A model generated the notes under the pieces. It ran no database searches and was not told where the DNA came from. It worked only from the letters and a program-made list of their open reading frames with translations. The position numbers were made by a program, and so were the translations under genes. A DNA stretch of 64,000 bases from Gemmatimonadaceae bacterium (GTDB lineage: Bacteria; Gemmatimonadota; Gemmatimonadetes; Gemmatimonadales; Gemmatimonadaceae). Of this stretch, positions 35,414 to 44,963 are shown piece after piece. Numbering within the stretch: position 1 is the first letter of the stretch; each line of letters begins with the position of its first letter. The stretch spans positions 248,001-312,000 of the forward strand of contig JADKJT010000001.1 in NCBI GenBank assembly GCA_016720905.1, given 5' to 3'.

Positions 35414-36475
35414 TCACCCCCACATCGAACCGAGCGGCGCCAGATGGACCGCTTCGCGCGACGCCGAGCTGCGGCGCACGGCGTCGGCCACCTGCAGCGC
35501 CCGTAACCCGGCGTACCCGTCAGCCAGGGCACCGCTGGGGCGACCGGCGATTCTGGCCAGAAAATCCGTCAGCTCACCGTCAAACGTCAGCCGCGTAGTC
35601 GTCGTCCACGAACGCAACTTTTCGCGGACCATGACATCGAGATGTCGACGTCGCTGCACGCGACGAGGGGCGCCAGGATGGCTGTGCGTGATGAGAAGGT
35701 TGGCCATGGGCGCATACGAACCGCGGACCATGCCCAGGGGACCGTACACCTCGATGGCGGCCTCGTACCCCTGCCATTCCGTCCATGTAGCATGGTAGGT
35801 GGCCGCCGTCCCTGCGGCGTTTCGGAATATGGCCACCGCATTGTCCTCGGACCCCGGAACATTCCACACCGACTCCGACATCATGCCGTAGACATCGGTG
35901 ATTTCCCCGAGGAAATAGCGGGCCAGGTCGGACATGTGGATCCCCACGTCCATCATGGCGCCGCCGCCCGAGACCGGGGCACGAAACTGCCAGTCCGCCC
36001 GGAAATTCCCCAGGCCATCATGGCCGCCGAAGACGCGAACGTGATCGATCGGCCCGATCGTACCGGCATCGACCACCTCGCGTACATACTGCATCGCGGG
36101 GTAGTAGCGCAGATTGAACCCGATGGCCAGCACCCGTCCCGCCCGTTGCGCCGCCGCAATGATTCGTTCGCAGGACTCGATGCTGTTCGAGAGTGGCTTC
36201 TCGCACAGCACGTGCAGCCCGCGCTCGAACGCCGCGAGACACGCTTCCTCGTGCAGATGAATGGGCGACGAGATGATGACGGCGTCCATCGGCACGCGAA
36301 GGAACGCCTCGAGATCGCCGACCACGACCGCATCAGTTCCCTTCGCGGCCTCGGCGGCCGCCGCTGGTACGACATCGTATACCGCCGCCAGGGTGGTATG
36401 CGGATTGTCACGCAAGCTTTCGGCGCGTAGTCGGCCGATGATCCCCGCGCCAACGACGCCAACTCTGATCGTCAT
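35414..36475 (-). CDS. Gfo/Idh/MocA-family NAD(P) sugar oxidoreductase
   Basis: This 353-residue protein has an N-terminal Rossmann domain (RVGVVGAGIIGRLRAE), the family hallmark CEKPLS (E-K-P near residue 95) and GGGAMMDVGIHMSDLARYFLG, which holds the catalytic aspartate/histidine helix. Members oxidise or reduce a sugar or nucleotide-sugar hydroxyl, often in 3-keto-sugar formation. I chose the ATG at 36475; a TTG two codons upstream is possible. It sits at the head of the 35.4-24.2 kb part of the minus-strand run, after two small membrane proteins. Confidence 0.85.
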   Translation of the reverse strand: MTIRVGVVGAGIIGRLRAESLRDNPHTTLAAVYDVVPAAAAEAAKGTDAVVVGDLEAFLRVPMDAVIISSPIHLHEEACLAAFERGLHVLCEKPLSNSIESCERIIAAAQRAGRVLAIGFNLRYYPAMQYVREVVDAGTIGPIDHVRVFGGHDGLGNFRADWQFRAPVSGGGAMMDVGIHMSDLARYFLGEITDVYGMMSESVWNVPGSEDNAVAIFRNAAGTAATYHATWTEWQGYEAAIEVYGPLGMVRGSYAPMANLLITHSHPGAPRRVQRRRHLDVMVREKLRSWTTTTRLTFDGELTDFLARIAGRPSGALADGYAGLRALQVADAVRRSSASREAVHLAPLGSMWG

Positions 36476-36634
36476 AACCAAGCCTGTGTCGGCGCCTGCC
36501 GAGCGGAAGAACGAATGCGTTTGACGCGCCGGATTGGCGTGCCCGTGTCACAGCGAGCGGCCCCCTTCGGACTGACGGACCGGACGACGGCACCGTGCGG
36601 CGCCGCTCATCCTCTGGTCAGCGCCGCCGAAAGG

Positions 36635-36961
36635 TCATTGCGGTCTGACGGTCGCGTTGTACACGGTGCCTACGATACGACCGAAGGCATAGCCGATGAC
36701 GAACGCGTACACGAACCCGACAAACGCGCCGACCACGCTGACGGAGTACCCCGGCAGGAAGACCGATATCAGCCCGAGATGCTGGCCCATGTCCGGTCCG
36801 CCCTGCAGGACCAGGATGATGGTGGCGAAAAACAGGCCGAAGCCCATCAGAAAGCCGGTGGCGACGCCCCACGCGCGGGCGTGCAGGCGGGCGAGCGTGC
36901 GCTGCGTTTCGGGCGGGAGCGGCTCGAACGACGACGAAGGAGTGCGATGCGGAGCGGTCAT
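36635..36961 (-). CDS. Small two-helix membrane protein (paralogue of the next gene upstream)
   Basis: This is a 108-residue protein of unknown function. A basic/proline N-terminus and a short helical part (ETQRTLARLHARAWGV) precede two membrane segments: about residues 45-60 (GFLMGFGLFFATIILVL) and about 75-100 around PGYSVSVVGAFVGFVYAFVIG. It shares the GYSVS-[VI]-[VI]-G segment and overall layout with the neighbouring frameshifted gene at 36984-37345, so the two are tandem paralogues. I do not recognise the family. Confidence 0.65.
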   Translation of the reverse strand: MTAPHRTPSSSFEPLPPETQRTLARLHARAWGVATGFLMGFGLFFATIILVLQGGPDMGQHLGLISVFLPGYSVSVVGAFVGFVYAFVIGYAFGRIVGTVYNATVRPQ

Positions 36962-36983
36962 GGCGAGGCCGGAATCGGAAAGG

Positions 36984-37345
36984 TCAGATGTGGTCCAGGA
37001 AATCACGAGTGGTCGAGAAGTCGCTGCGGATCCGCAGAGTCATCAACCAGAATGCATAGACGAGGTTTCGCGCAAACGCCGCGAACCACCCCCAGAAAAA
37101 TCCGGTGACAAACGCCCAGGCCGCGCCCACCAGGACGCCGATGATGGAAACGCTGTAGCCGTAGAAATACTCGTGCAGCAACCACAGGGGGAATCGCTGG
37201 TCCGGATCGACGACCATCGACACGATGGTCATGGCCGCGAGGAGCAGGCACACGCCGCACCAAAGCCCAGGCCCAGTGCGCGCTTGTCGAGCGGAGCAAA
37301 GGCCAGCGCGAGTTGACGTTCGATGGCTGGTTCAGGATTCGTCAT
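36984..37345 (-). pseudogene. Small two-helix membrane protein, frameshifted paralogue
   Basis: The first frame from ATG 37345 gives MTNPEPAIERQLALAFAPLD then KRALGLGFGA. A different frame from about 37253 continues CLLLAAMTIVSMVVDPDQRF and the YFYGYSVSIIGVLVGAAWAF helix to 36984. One missing base near 37250-37262 joins them into a protein of about 120 residues with two to three membrane segments, matching the paralogue at 36635. It lies directly downstream of a GT2. Function unknown. Confidence 0.6.
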
Positions 37346-37352
37346 ATCGGCA

Positions 37353-38456
37353 TCAGGAGGCCGCGACTGGATCGCGTCGGTCGTGAAGTGGCGTGATGGA
37401 TGATGGCACCGCGTGGGAACGATGCGTAAGGATCGCCCACGCCGCACCGATGCCGCTCAGTACGTAAAAGAGCAATCGGAACGGCACGACACGCAAGGCA
37501 AAAAACGCACCGCGGTGTCGCTGGAACCAGCGCAGCAGCGCCGCATTGCCCAGAACCACGCCAGCGATGCCGAGGAGCGAGATCACCAGCCACGCCCCGC
37601 TCAGGGTGACGACGGCGAGGGCGAACGCCAGAGCCGCAATGCCCGAGACAGCCGTCAGGGCTTTTTCGCGAAACTGCAGGTTGAGCGGGCCGTGCGACGA
37701 CACCTCCCGTCGATCGATAAGCAGATGCATCCAGGGCACCGCGCGATCGCGCAGGTCGGTCCGAACCATGTTGCGCAGCGTCCACTGCTTGAGGTGTTTG
37801 CCCTGGAGTTCCGGCACCAGCAGAATGCGGCATCCGCGATCCTTCAATCGATACCCCAGTTCGATGTCCTCGATCTGGGGCCGAGGATACCGGGACCCGT
37901 TGAAGCCGCCGACGTCGAGAAATGCTGTACGGCGCACGGCCCCGCACCCCGCCCAGAACGTGGACGCGTCTCCCGGATGGGTCGAATGCACATGGTGATG
38001 CAGCAAGTTGCGGTACTGCGACAGGAATCCCGGGTGGGCCGGGCGATCATCGTACGCCCCGAAGACGGCGACGACGTCCGGATTCGCGTCGAACGCCCGC
38101 GCGAAGCCGGTCAGGGTGGTTGGCGACACCACGACGTCGGCATCCACAAACAACAGCACACCTGCGCGGGCCACGGTGGCGCCAAGATTGCGCGCTTCGC
38201 CGGGCCCCCGAGGTCCGCTGGTGGTTGTCAGCACGCGGTCGGCCATGGTGCGCGCCAGATCCGGCGTCTGGTCGGTACTCGAGTCGTCAACCACGATCAA
38301 TTCCCAACGCGCGCGCGGCAGGTCACTGGCCAGCAGTCCGGTCAGGCAGCTCTGCAGGACCACCGGACAGTTGAACGCCGGCACGATTACCGAAAGGGCC
38401 AGCGCCGCCCCGTCGGATCGGTTGTCCCGCGAATCTGAACTCGGATGCGTGAGCAC
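37353..38456 (-). CDS. Family 2 glycosyltransferase with C-terminal membrane helices
   Basis: This 367-residue GT2 has LSVIVPAFNCPVVLQ, LIVVDDSSTDQTPDLA, LLFVDADVVVS (the DxD motif), WAGCGAVRRTAFLDVGGF and IEDIELGYRLKDRG (the ED acceptor motif). Three membrane segments follow near the C-terminus (about residues 270-345). It is a complete, intact GT2 that probably works at the cytoplasmic membrane face on lipid-linked intermediates. It starts at a GTG 3 bases after the deacetylase stop. Confidence 0.87.
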   Translation of the reverse strand: MLTHPSSDSRDNRSDGAALALSVIVPAFNCPVVLQSCLTGLLASDLPRARWELIVVDDSSTDQTPDLARTMADRVLTTTSGPRGPGEARNLGATVARAGVLLFVDADVVVSPTTLTGFARAFDANPDVVAVFGAYDDRPAHPGFLSQYRNLLHHHVHSTHPGDASTFWAGCGAVRRTAFLDVGGFNGSRYPRPQIEDIELGYRLKDRGCRILLVPELQGKHLKQWTLRNMVRTDLRDRAVPWMHLLIDRREVSSHGPLNLQFREKALTAVSGIAALAFALAVVTLSGAWLVISLLGIAGVVLGNAALLRWFQRHRGAFFALRVVPFRLLFYVLSGIGAAWAILTHRSHAVPSSITPLHDRRDPVAAS

Positions 38457-38459
38457 TGA

Positions 38460-39209
38460 TCAGTCCGTGTGGAGAAGGCGCCGCATGCGACGCGCCGTAG
38501 CGCGAAGTCCGACACCCAATCGAAACCCGGGAGATCCCCACGCCTCCAGGTGCCCGGGCGCCCGAAACGAGCACGCGTCGAGCCGCGGGATGCGTGCGTG
38601 ATCCTCGCGTGACCGGAGCGCCCGGAACTCCGTCGTGCACGCCCAGCGAAACGCCGTTCGAGCGACCGAGGCCACCGCGTCGTTGCAGTCCCCGTACGGA
38701 TAGGCGAAGCTGTCCGGCCGTGCGCCCAGTCGCGCGGCGATCTCGTCCGTCGCCGTCAACAGTTCATCTTCGACCGCCGTTGCCGACAGTCGCGTGAGGC
38801 GCGGATGCGTCCGCGTGTGCGCCCCGATGGCCACACCGGCCTTCGCCAAACGCTCCAGGGCATCCCAGTCGAGTAGCGGCAGGTCCGGAATACCCGCTTG
38901 CGAGGTGCCTCCCCAACGGTTGTCCCGTCCGACGTGATCGGCGACGACGAACAGCGTCGCCGGCAGGTCATGGTCACGGAGCACGGGCGCCGCATATTCG
39001 GCAAAATTGGCGATGCCGTCATCAAACGTGAGGGCAACCGCCGGCTCATGGTGCCCGTTCTCGCTGTCGGCCAGCAGCGCCGACAACGATTGCACCCGCA
39101 CCGACCCGCCGGTCAGCCACGCGACGTGGCGTTGAAACGCCTCGGGCGCGATGGAAATCGGCGAACCCGTCTCGTCGATGGAGTGATAGGTGAGCACAGC
39201 GCGCATCAT
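38460..39209 (-). CDS. Polysaccharide deacetylase (NodB-like)
   Basis: This 249-residue protein has the NodB/CE4 metal-site motifs LTFDDGIANF (D-D) near residue 63 and GAHTRTHPRL (H-x3-H) near residue 125, plus FAYPYGD. It removes N- or O-acetyl groups from a polysaccharide or its lipid-linked precursor. No signal peptide is evident, so it may act in the cytoplasm or leave by another route. The ATG at 39209 overlaps the GT4 stop (ATGA). An in-frame region upstream belongs to the GT4 gene. Confidence 0.87.
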   Translation of the reverse strand: MMRAVLTYHSIDETGSPISIAPEAFQRHVAWLTGGSVRVQSLSALLADSENGHHEPAVALTFDDGIANFAEYAAPVLRDHDLPATLFVVADHVGRDNRWGGTSQAGIPDLPLLDWDALERLAKAGVAIGAHTRTHPRLTRLSATAVEDELLTATDEIAARLGARPDSFAYPYGDCNDAVASVARTAFRWACTTEFRALRSREDHARIPRLDACSFRAPGHLEAWGSPGFRLGVGLRATARRMRRLLHTD

Positions 39210-40393
39210 GCCGCCAGATCCTGAATCGCTTGCCACGTGACCCCGGCGGTTCGCCCCCAACTCAACCGCTGCGCGCCCGCAAGAGCCGCCTGAGCGCACG
39301 ACGCGCGGTGGACGGGATCGACCAGCAGCTTCCGCATCGCCTCAACCAGTGCCCGCTCGTCGCGCGGCGCGACGAAATGCCCGGCGCCCGGCAGCAACTG
39401 CGGAAGCGGGCTTTCCAACGTGGCAATCACCGGCGTGCCGCACGCCGCCGCTTCGACCGCGGGCAAGCCGAACCCTTCGCACTCCGAGGCCAGCACACTG
39501 GCCACGGCGCCACTCAACAGCAGACGCAATTCGTCGTCCGGCACGAACCCGGTCCAGTGAACCAAGGGCCCGGTCCCGACCTGCGTGATCCGTTGCCGAA
39601 TGGTGTCGATGCTCTCGTGAAAAACGTCGGTCAAGGCGCCCACCAGCAGCAGGTGCGTCGCCCGTCCTGTTTCCGCCACGAGTTTCGCATGCGCACTCAC
39701 CAGCACATCCACATGCTTGTGCGGATTGAAGCCACCCACGTAGATGAACCACGCGGCGGCATCGGTCACGCCGTGTCGTGCCGCGAGCGCCCGAATCGCC
39801 GGCTGATTGTCCGAGGGACGGTATGCCGCCGACGGCGCCTCCAATGCCACACGGATGCGCGACGGTGCAATGCGATAGAATCGCGCGATATCGGCGGCGG
39901 CAGTCTCCGATACAGTGAGTACCAACCGGGACTGGGCCAGCGCCAACCGGCTTTTTATCTGCCAGAACAGGCGCGCGCGAGTCGACGGCAGCGTCAGTTC
40001 GGGAAAGCGCTCCGCGATGGCGTCGTGCAGGCACACCAGCAACGGCAGCCCCGGCGGTGTCGGGAAGTACGCGTACACCGCGGGCGAGAAGAACGCATCC
40101 AGACGTTCCCGATGCACCGCCCGGGTGAATCGCAGCATATCCGAGACGGAACGACTCCCATCGGACGCCGCAGCCACGGTCGGTGAGACCGACTGCGGCA
40201 CCACCACCACGCGCGCTCGGGTCGCCAGGGCGGCAATATCCCGCGCCGCGTCGGAGGCGCGCGCGTCCGCAAAAAGCACCCACTCCACGTCGGTGGACGT
40301 CGGAAGCATCGCTGTTAACAGTTCGCGGGTGAACCGCCCGAACCCGCGTCCATTGGCCAGCGTCGACGCATCCACACCGACCCGCATCGTCAC
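39206..40393 (-). CDS. Glycosyltransferase family 4
   Basis: This GT-B enzyme of about 395 residues begins MRVGVDASTLANGRGFGRFT and has the C-terminal donor-site features FIYVGGFNPHKHVD and the E-x7-E element in SECEGFGLPAVEAAACGTPV. The GTG at 40393 overlaps the stop of the FAD gene by 4 bases, a pattern common in this region; the ATG at 40387 is an alternative. It resembles mannosyltransferase-like GT4 proteins of O-antigen loci. Donor unknown. Confidence 0.87.
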   Translation of the reverse strand: MTMRVGVDASTLANGRGFGRFTRELLTAMLPTSTDVEWVLFADARASDAARDIAALATRARVVVVPQSVSPTVAAASDGSRSVSDMLRFTRAVHRERLDAFFSPAVYAYFPTPPGLPLLVCLHDAIAERFPELTLPSTRARLFWQIKSRLALAQSRLVLTVSETAAADIARFYRIAPSRIRVALEAPSAAYRPSDNQPAIRALAARHGVTDAAAWFIYVGGFNPHKHVDVLVSAHAKLVAETGRATHLLLVGALTDVFHESIDTIRQRITQVGTGPLVHWTGFVPDDELRLLLSGAVASVLASECEGFGLPAVEAAACGTPVIATLESPLPQLLPGAGHFVAPRDERALVEAMRKLLVDPVHRASCAQAALAGAQRLSWGRTAGVTWQAIQDLAA

Positions 40394-41922
40394 GCCGACG
40401 CCCCCCCCATCTCCGCCTTCTCGTTGGGATCGACGCGCTGCTCCTCGTGATACTCGAAATCGGTGTTCACGGCCCACACGTCGTGCCGTGCCTGCCCCAG
40501 CATGTTCTCCAGGGTCAGCATGGCCGTATACATGGAGTGATCCTGATTGTTGTACTTGTGCATGCCGTTGCGACCAACCGTGTGCATGTTCGGCACGCGA
40601 TCAATGAACGCGCGAACACGATCGAGGTGGCCTCGATACGCCGCATCGTAGATGGGATACGCCTTGGGCATCCGCACCACGGTCCCGTCCACCACATCCG
40701 ACGCCTTGGCCAGACCCAGCGATTCCAGTTCCCGAGCCGCCAATGCCTGCAGCTCGGCATCGCTGCTGGCCCACAACCCATCGCCCTCGAAGCAGAAATA
40801 CTCCATGCCGAGGCACGTCCGGCCGGCGTCCGGCACCATCGCCGCACTCCAGTTGTTGAAATTCTGGATACGGCCGACTTTCACGCCGGGCGTGTGCACA
40901 TAAATCCAGTTGTCCGGAAAGAGCTTTTCCTTGTCCAGGATCAGGGCCACGACCAGGAAGTCCCGATAGCGCAGCCCTTCCGCGGCAGTGCGCACCGGAG
41001 GCGGCACCGTATCACCCAGCGTTCGAACGAGCGAACGGATATCGGTGGTGGAGATGACATGATCGGCCTCGATGCGCACGTCGCCTGTCGAAGACGACGC
41101 GACGATGGCGGTGGCGCGCCCGTCTTTCAGCTCGACCCGATGCACCCATTGCTGCATCAGGACCCGTCCACCCAGCGCCTCAATCCGATCCCGGCACGCT
41201 TCCCACATCTGACCCGGTCCCAGTCGCGGGTACTTGAAGGTGTCGATCAGTGACTTGATGCTGTTGTTGCGTCGTGTCAGCGCCGTGGCGGACAAGATCG
41301 CCCTGGCCAGCGACAGCCCCTGAATACGCTGCGCGGCCCATTCGGCGCGAATCTCGGTGCACGGGATGCCCCAGACCTTTTCGGTATAGGTCTTGAAGAA
41401 GATCTCGTACAGCCGTCGGCCGAATCGATTGGTGACCCATTGTTCGAAAGTTTCCTCAACGGGCGACGGATACATCTTGACCTTCAGGTAACTGGCGATG
41501 ATCCGGAACGCGTTGATGAGTCCCAGACCAGCCAGCGCGTTGAAGGCCTTAAGCGGGTAGTTGAAGTACTTGCCGCCATAATGAATGCGCGACAGCCGCG
41601 GCACGTCGATGAAATCGTCGCCCAGCAGTTCCTCCCACAGGGCCTGCACCGGCGAAATTTTCGTAAAGAATCGATGACCACCGATGTCAAAACGGTACCC
41701 TTTGTAACGGGCCGTTTGCGAGATGCCACCCACCATGTCCGTGCCCTCCACCACCGTCACGGCGAAGCCGCGCTTGGCCAGCAGGTAGGCGATGGTCAGG
41801 CCGGCGGGACCGCCACCGATAACGGCGATGTGATCCCCAGCGCGGAGGGGCCGCACATCGCGGACCTCTGGAGGTGTCTCCAGAGTCAGATCTGGGCTCG
41901 TGTCCTCGACCTTCAGGGCCAT
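40390..41922 (-). CDS. FAD-dependent oxidoreductase (amine-oxidase/UGM-like)
   Basis: This 510-residue flavoprotein has IAVIGGGPAGLTIAYLLAKR then VVEGTDMVGGISQTARY, FDIGGHRFFTK, a late YPIYDAAYRGHL and a complete C-terminus with the MHTVGRNGMHKYNNQDHSM flavin-closing segment. It is the intact counterpart of the FAD protein at 22778. Such proteins are frequent in polysaccharide loci, and the reaction is not established here. The ATG at 41922 has a GGAG 6 bases upstream on the coding strand, and it heads the long minus-strand run. Confidence 0.83.
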   Translation of the reverse strand: MALKVEDTSPDLTLETPPEVRDVRPLRAGDHIAVIGGGPAGLTIAYLLAKRGFAVTVVEGTDMVGGISQTARYKGYRFDIGGHRFFTKISPVQALWEELLGDDFIDVPRLSRIHYGGKYFNYPLKAFNALAGLGLINAFRIIASYLKVKMYPSPVEETFEQWVTNRFGRRLYEIFFKTYTEKVWGIPCTEIRAEWAAQRIQGLSLARAILSATALTRRNNSIKSLIDTFKYPRLGPGQMWEACRDRIEALGGRVLMQQWVHRVELKDGRATAIVASSSTGDVRIEADHVISTTDIRSLVRTLGDTVPPPVRTAAEGLRYRDFLVVALILDKEKLFPDNWIYVHTPGVKVGRIQNFNNWSAAMVPDAGRTCLGMEYFCFEGDGLWASSDAELQALAARELESLGLAKASDVVDGTVVRMPKAYPIYDAAYRGHLDRVRAFIDRVPNMHTVGRNGMHKYNNQDHSMYTAMLTLENMLGQARHDVWAVNTDFEYHEEQRVDPNEKAEMGGASA

Positions 41923-42225
41923 GCATACTCCAAGAGTGTTGCCAAATTTCCTTGGCGATGTTGCACAGGCCCGGTGCTTGCCGGTAGGATTGACGTGCGG
42001 TAGTTCACGGCGGTGACCCAACGGCCAGAATTGAATAATGCCATTGGCGTGACGATGAGAGCACCTCGCATGTCACAAGGATACGGCATCCAGCCAAACG
42101 AGGCGCCTTTGACCCCGGACCATGACAATGAGTCTGCCACCCAGTCCACACTTCGCACAAGTCGTCCGACTGCCGGCCCTGCACTCGTCGCGCCGGATTC
42201 GCATGCGCCAGAGGACCACCAGACG
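41923..42225. promoter_or_regulatory. Divergent intergenic region, FAD gene/GT-C gene
   Basis: This gap of about 300 bases separates two divergent transcripts. Close to the FAD gene is a short inverted repeat (TTGCCAA 41939-41945 and TTGGCGA 41952-41958), which could be an operator or leader hairpin. On the plus strand the frame of the GT-C gene is already open from 42013, but the polar, low-complexity residues before 42226 do not look conserved, so part of this region may be coding. No sigma-factor boxes are certain. Confidence 0.4.
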
Positions 42226-43905
42226 ATGACGGTGCGCGCGCACCATCGCGCTGAGGATTCTCGGGAGCGGCTGTTGGTGTGGGGCGTGTGGCTTCTGCAT
42301 CTCGTGGTGCTCGTCGTCGTGGCGTGGCATCATGAACCGTGGCGCGACGAACTGCAGGCGTGGCGTCTTGCGATCGACAGCCCCGACCTTCGGTCGATGG
42401 CTAGGAATGCCCGGTACGAGGGGCATCCGCTTATCTGGCATGCCGTGCTGCACCTGCTGGGAAAGGCCTCACGCGAATGGTGGATTGTTGCTGCGTTTCA
42501 CACGGCGCTTGCCAGCGGTACCGCCTGGATCGTGTTGCGGTTTGCGCCGCTGCCTTTTTGGCAGCGACTCGTCACGATTCTCGGGTACTACCTGTTCTAT
42601 GAGTACGCGATCATCGCTCGCGCCTATGGCCTTGGCGTGTTCCTTGCCGTCGCTGCGTGCGCCGCATGGACACACCGCAAGCGCCATCCATGGCTGACCG
42701 GACTGCTCCTCGTGTTGCTCGCCAATACGAGCGTGATGGGGCTGCTGGTTGCCATCCCGGCCGCATTGGCGTTCTTCATCGACTGGGCTTGGCCCGACGA
42801 CGGCGCGGCGCGGCACGCGACCTCGCGAATTCTGCTGGTCGGAGGTGCCATTGCGACCATCGGAGCGGCCACCACGGCGATCGTCTATTCCCAGGTTGTC
42901 CCACCCTCGAGTTATGCGTTTAGAGGCGACGGCGCTGCGGTCGAGGGTATTGATAAGTGGCGCATCGGCACCGCCGTTGCGACCCCGGCCAAAGCGTTTC
43001 TTCCCATTGCCCGGTTGAACGCGAATGGCCTGCAGTGGCGCTTTGGTCTGGTTCACCCAGGCACAACCTTCGGACTTGCGACGGCCGACGCCATTGCCGT
43101 ACTAATCCTGGTCATGGCGCTGGCGACGACCCTTCGGCGATGGAGCGCGACTGTGCTGCTCATCGCCGGCAGCGGCGTCATGATCATCTTCACATTTCTC
43201 GTCTTACAGGGCTACCAGCGACATCACGGGCACCTTGTGGTGGTGTGGCTGATGAGTTTCTGGCTGGCTGAATCCGGAAACCCAACGCTTGGCCGTTGGC
43301 AGGCCTTCGCACAGCGGTTCCGTCCGTCCTCACGCTATGCGTTCGCCGGTCTGCACGTTCCTTTGCTACTGGCGAGTGGACAGTACATGCTCGGGGACGT
43401 GCAATACCTGTTCTCCGACTCGGTCAACGTGGCCCAACTGCTCGACCGGCCCGAGTATGCCGGAACACCAATCATCGCGCACCAAGACAGCTTCGGCATG
43501 GCCGTCGCGGCGCACATGCATCGGCCGGTGTGGCTGGCACGCGAGGGTCGGGTGGCCACTTATGTCACGTGGGGCTATTCCGACCCGAGCCTGCCCGTCG
43601 ATATCAAGCCCCAGAGCGTCGGGAATATCGCGACGCTGCGGCTCACACGGTCCATGCTCCGAAATCACTGCCGGGTCGTGGTCATTACCTCTTCTGACGA
43701 CCCGCTCCCGCCACTGCTCCGACCCAGGGCGTCCCTCATCTATGCGACCTCAGTCTTCGTCATCAGTGGCGAGCGCTACGAGATCTGGCAAGTCACGTCC
43801 CCGAACGGCCTGCCTTGCCCGGCCCCGACCATGGTGGGGCACGACCATGAACCCGTGCGGGATATTCCGCAGCATACTTTCAGCAATGTCTCGCCACTGC
43901 TCTAG
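42226..43905 (+). CDS. GT-C-like polytopic membrane protein
   Basis: This 559-residue membrane protein has about nine hydrophobic segments. The first extracytoplasmic loop reads WRDELQAWRLAI and then EGHPLIWH, a pattern seen in GT-C transferases that use lipid-linked donors. A soluble C-terminal part with an HQDSFGMAVAAH segment follows. The start is uncertain: the ATG at 42226 directly precedes the basic segment before the first helix, and earlier ATG/GTG codons exist from 42013. It is followed 72 bases later by a GT2 on the same strand. Confidence 0.65.
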   Translation: MTVRAHHRAEDSRERLLVWGVWLLHLVVLVVVAWHHEPWRDELQAWRLAIDSPDLRSMARNARYEGHPLIWHAVLHLLGKASREWWIVAAFHTALASGTAWIVLRFAPLPFWQRLVTILGYYLFYEYAIIARAYGLGVFLAVAACAAWTHRKRHPWLTGLLLVLLANTSVMGLLVAIPAALAFFIDWAWPDDGAARHATSRILLVGGAIATIGAATTAIVYSQVVPPSSYAFRGDGAAVEGIDKWRIGTAVATPAKAFLPIARLNANGLQWRFGLVHPGTTFGLATADAIAVLILVMALATTLRRWSATVLLIAGSGVMIIFTFLVLQGYQRHHGHLVVVWLMSFWLAESGNPTLGRWQAFAQRFRPSSRYAFAGLHVPLLLASGQYMLGDVQYLFSDSVNVAQLLDRPEYAGTPIIAHQDSFGMAVAAHMHRPVWLAREGRVATYVTWGYSDPSLPVDIKPQSVGNIATLRLTRSMLRNHCRVVVITSSDDPLPPLLRPRASLIYATSVFVISGERYEIWQVTSPNGLPCPAPTMVGHDHEPVRDIPQHTFSNVSPLL

Positions 43906-43977
43906 TCTCGCGAACGACGGCGCGTCAACGCAATGAGTCTCGAGTCGAACCATGGTGCGCACTGACTTCGTCACCGC

Positions 43978-44877
43978 GTGAAGGATAAGCCGGAATTCTT
44001 GCTCGACGTGGTCGTCGCAACGCACAACCGTGCGCGGCTGTTGCCGCGCACACTCGAGAGCCTCGCAGCCCTCCGGGTTCCTCACGGCGTGCAGGTCCAC
44101 CTGCTGGTCGTCGGCAATGCGTGCACGGACGAAACACCGGCTGTCGTGGGGCACTTCGCCGCCAGTGCTCCATTTCCGGTGTCCTACATTGTCGAGCCGA
44201 CGGCGGGCAAGTCGTACGCGCTCAACCGTGGTATCGGCGCCGGCCGGGGCGAGTGGATCGCCTTCTTCGATGACGACGAGGTGGTGCTCCCGGACTGGAT
44301 CGAGGTGTTCCAGCGTGAAGAGCGCGCTCTCGAGTTCGATTTCGTGGGCGGTCTCTACCTGCCCGAGTTCGAGACAGCGCCACCGTCCTGGCTTCCCCCT
44401 CGACACACAACGACGGTCATCGCGCGCCATCCCGAGGGAACTCCGCGACAGCGGCTCGACCAGGAGACGGCGCTCATGTGGGGCGGCAATTGTGCCATCC
44501 GCCGCGCGGCCCTTGAGCGTGTCGGCCCATTCGAAGTCGCCTGGGGACGCGGCGAAGGCATGAAGTCGCTCGGGTGTGAGGACATCGAGATGCAGCTGCG
44601 CCTGCTGCGCGCAGGATTCAACGGCTGGTTCATACCCGAACTTCGCATTCGCCACTGGGTTCCGGCCATTCGGCTCACGCACAAGTACTACCGGCAGCGG
44701 CGATTCTGGGGCGGGCACACGGCCCGTCGGTTCGAGGTCGCCCACGCGCAACATGCGCGCACCGAGGCGCAGCTCTTCGGCACGCCGCGATGGAAATGGC
44801 GCGCCGCCCTCGAGTCGTCGTTCGGATTCCCTGCGTGCGCTCGCCACGGGCTCAACAGCGGAGCGCTTCGACTATGA
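43978..44877 (+). CDS. Family 2 glycosyltransferase, C-terminus frameshifted (true end probably 44938)
   Basis: This GT2 has LDVVVATHNRARLLPRTLES, PTAGKSYALNRGI, FFDDDEVVLPDW (the DxD region), WGGNCAIRRAALERVG and GCEDIEMQLRLLRAG. The open frame ends at 44877 with an atypical tail. One extra G at 44823-44824 would restore a second frame that runs DSLRALATGSTAERFDYELD then REFLGYLLARAQERR to a stop at 44938, typical of this GT2 group. The start is the GTG at 43978, without a clear ribosome-binding site. It is convergent with the formyltransferase gene. Confidence 0.75.
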   Translation: MKDKPEFLLDVVVATHNRARLLPRTLESLAALRVPHGVQVHLLVVGNACTDETPAVVGHFAASAPFPVSYIVEPTAGKSYALNRGIGAGRGEWIAFFDDDEVVLPDWIEVFQREERALEFDFVGGLYLPEFETAPPSWLPPRHTTTVIARHPEGTPRQRLDQETALMWGGNCAIRRAALERVGPFEVAWGRGEGMKSLGCEDIEMQLRLLRAGFNGWFIPELRIRHWVPAIRLTHKYYRQRRFWGGHTARRFEVAHAQHARTEAQLFGTPRWKWRAALESSFGFPACARHGLNSGALRL

Positions 44878-44963
44878 ACTCGATGTTCGAGAGTTCCTCG
44901 GATACCTGCTGGCGCGCGCGCAGGAGCGGCGGACGTAGCGCAGCACGAACGGTGTCACACCCT

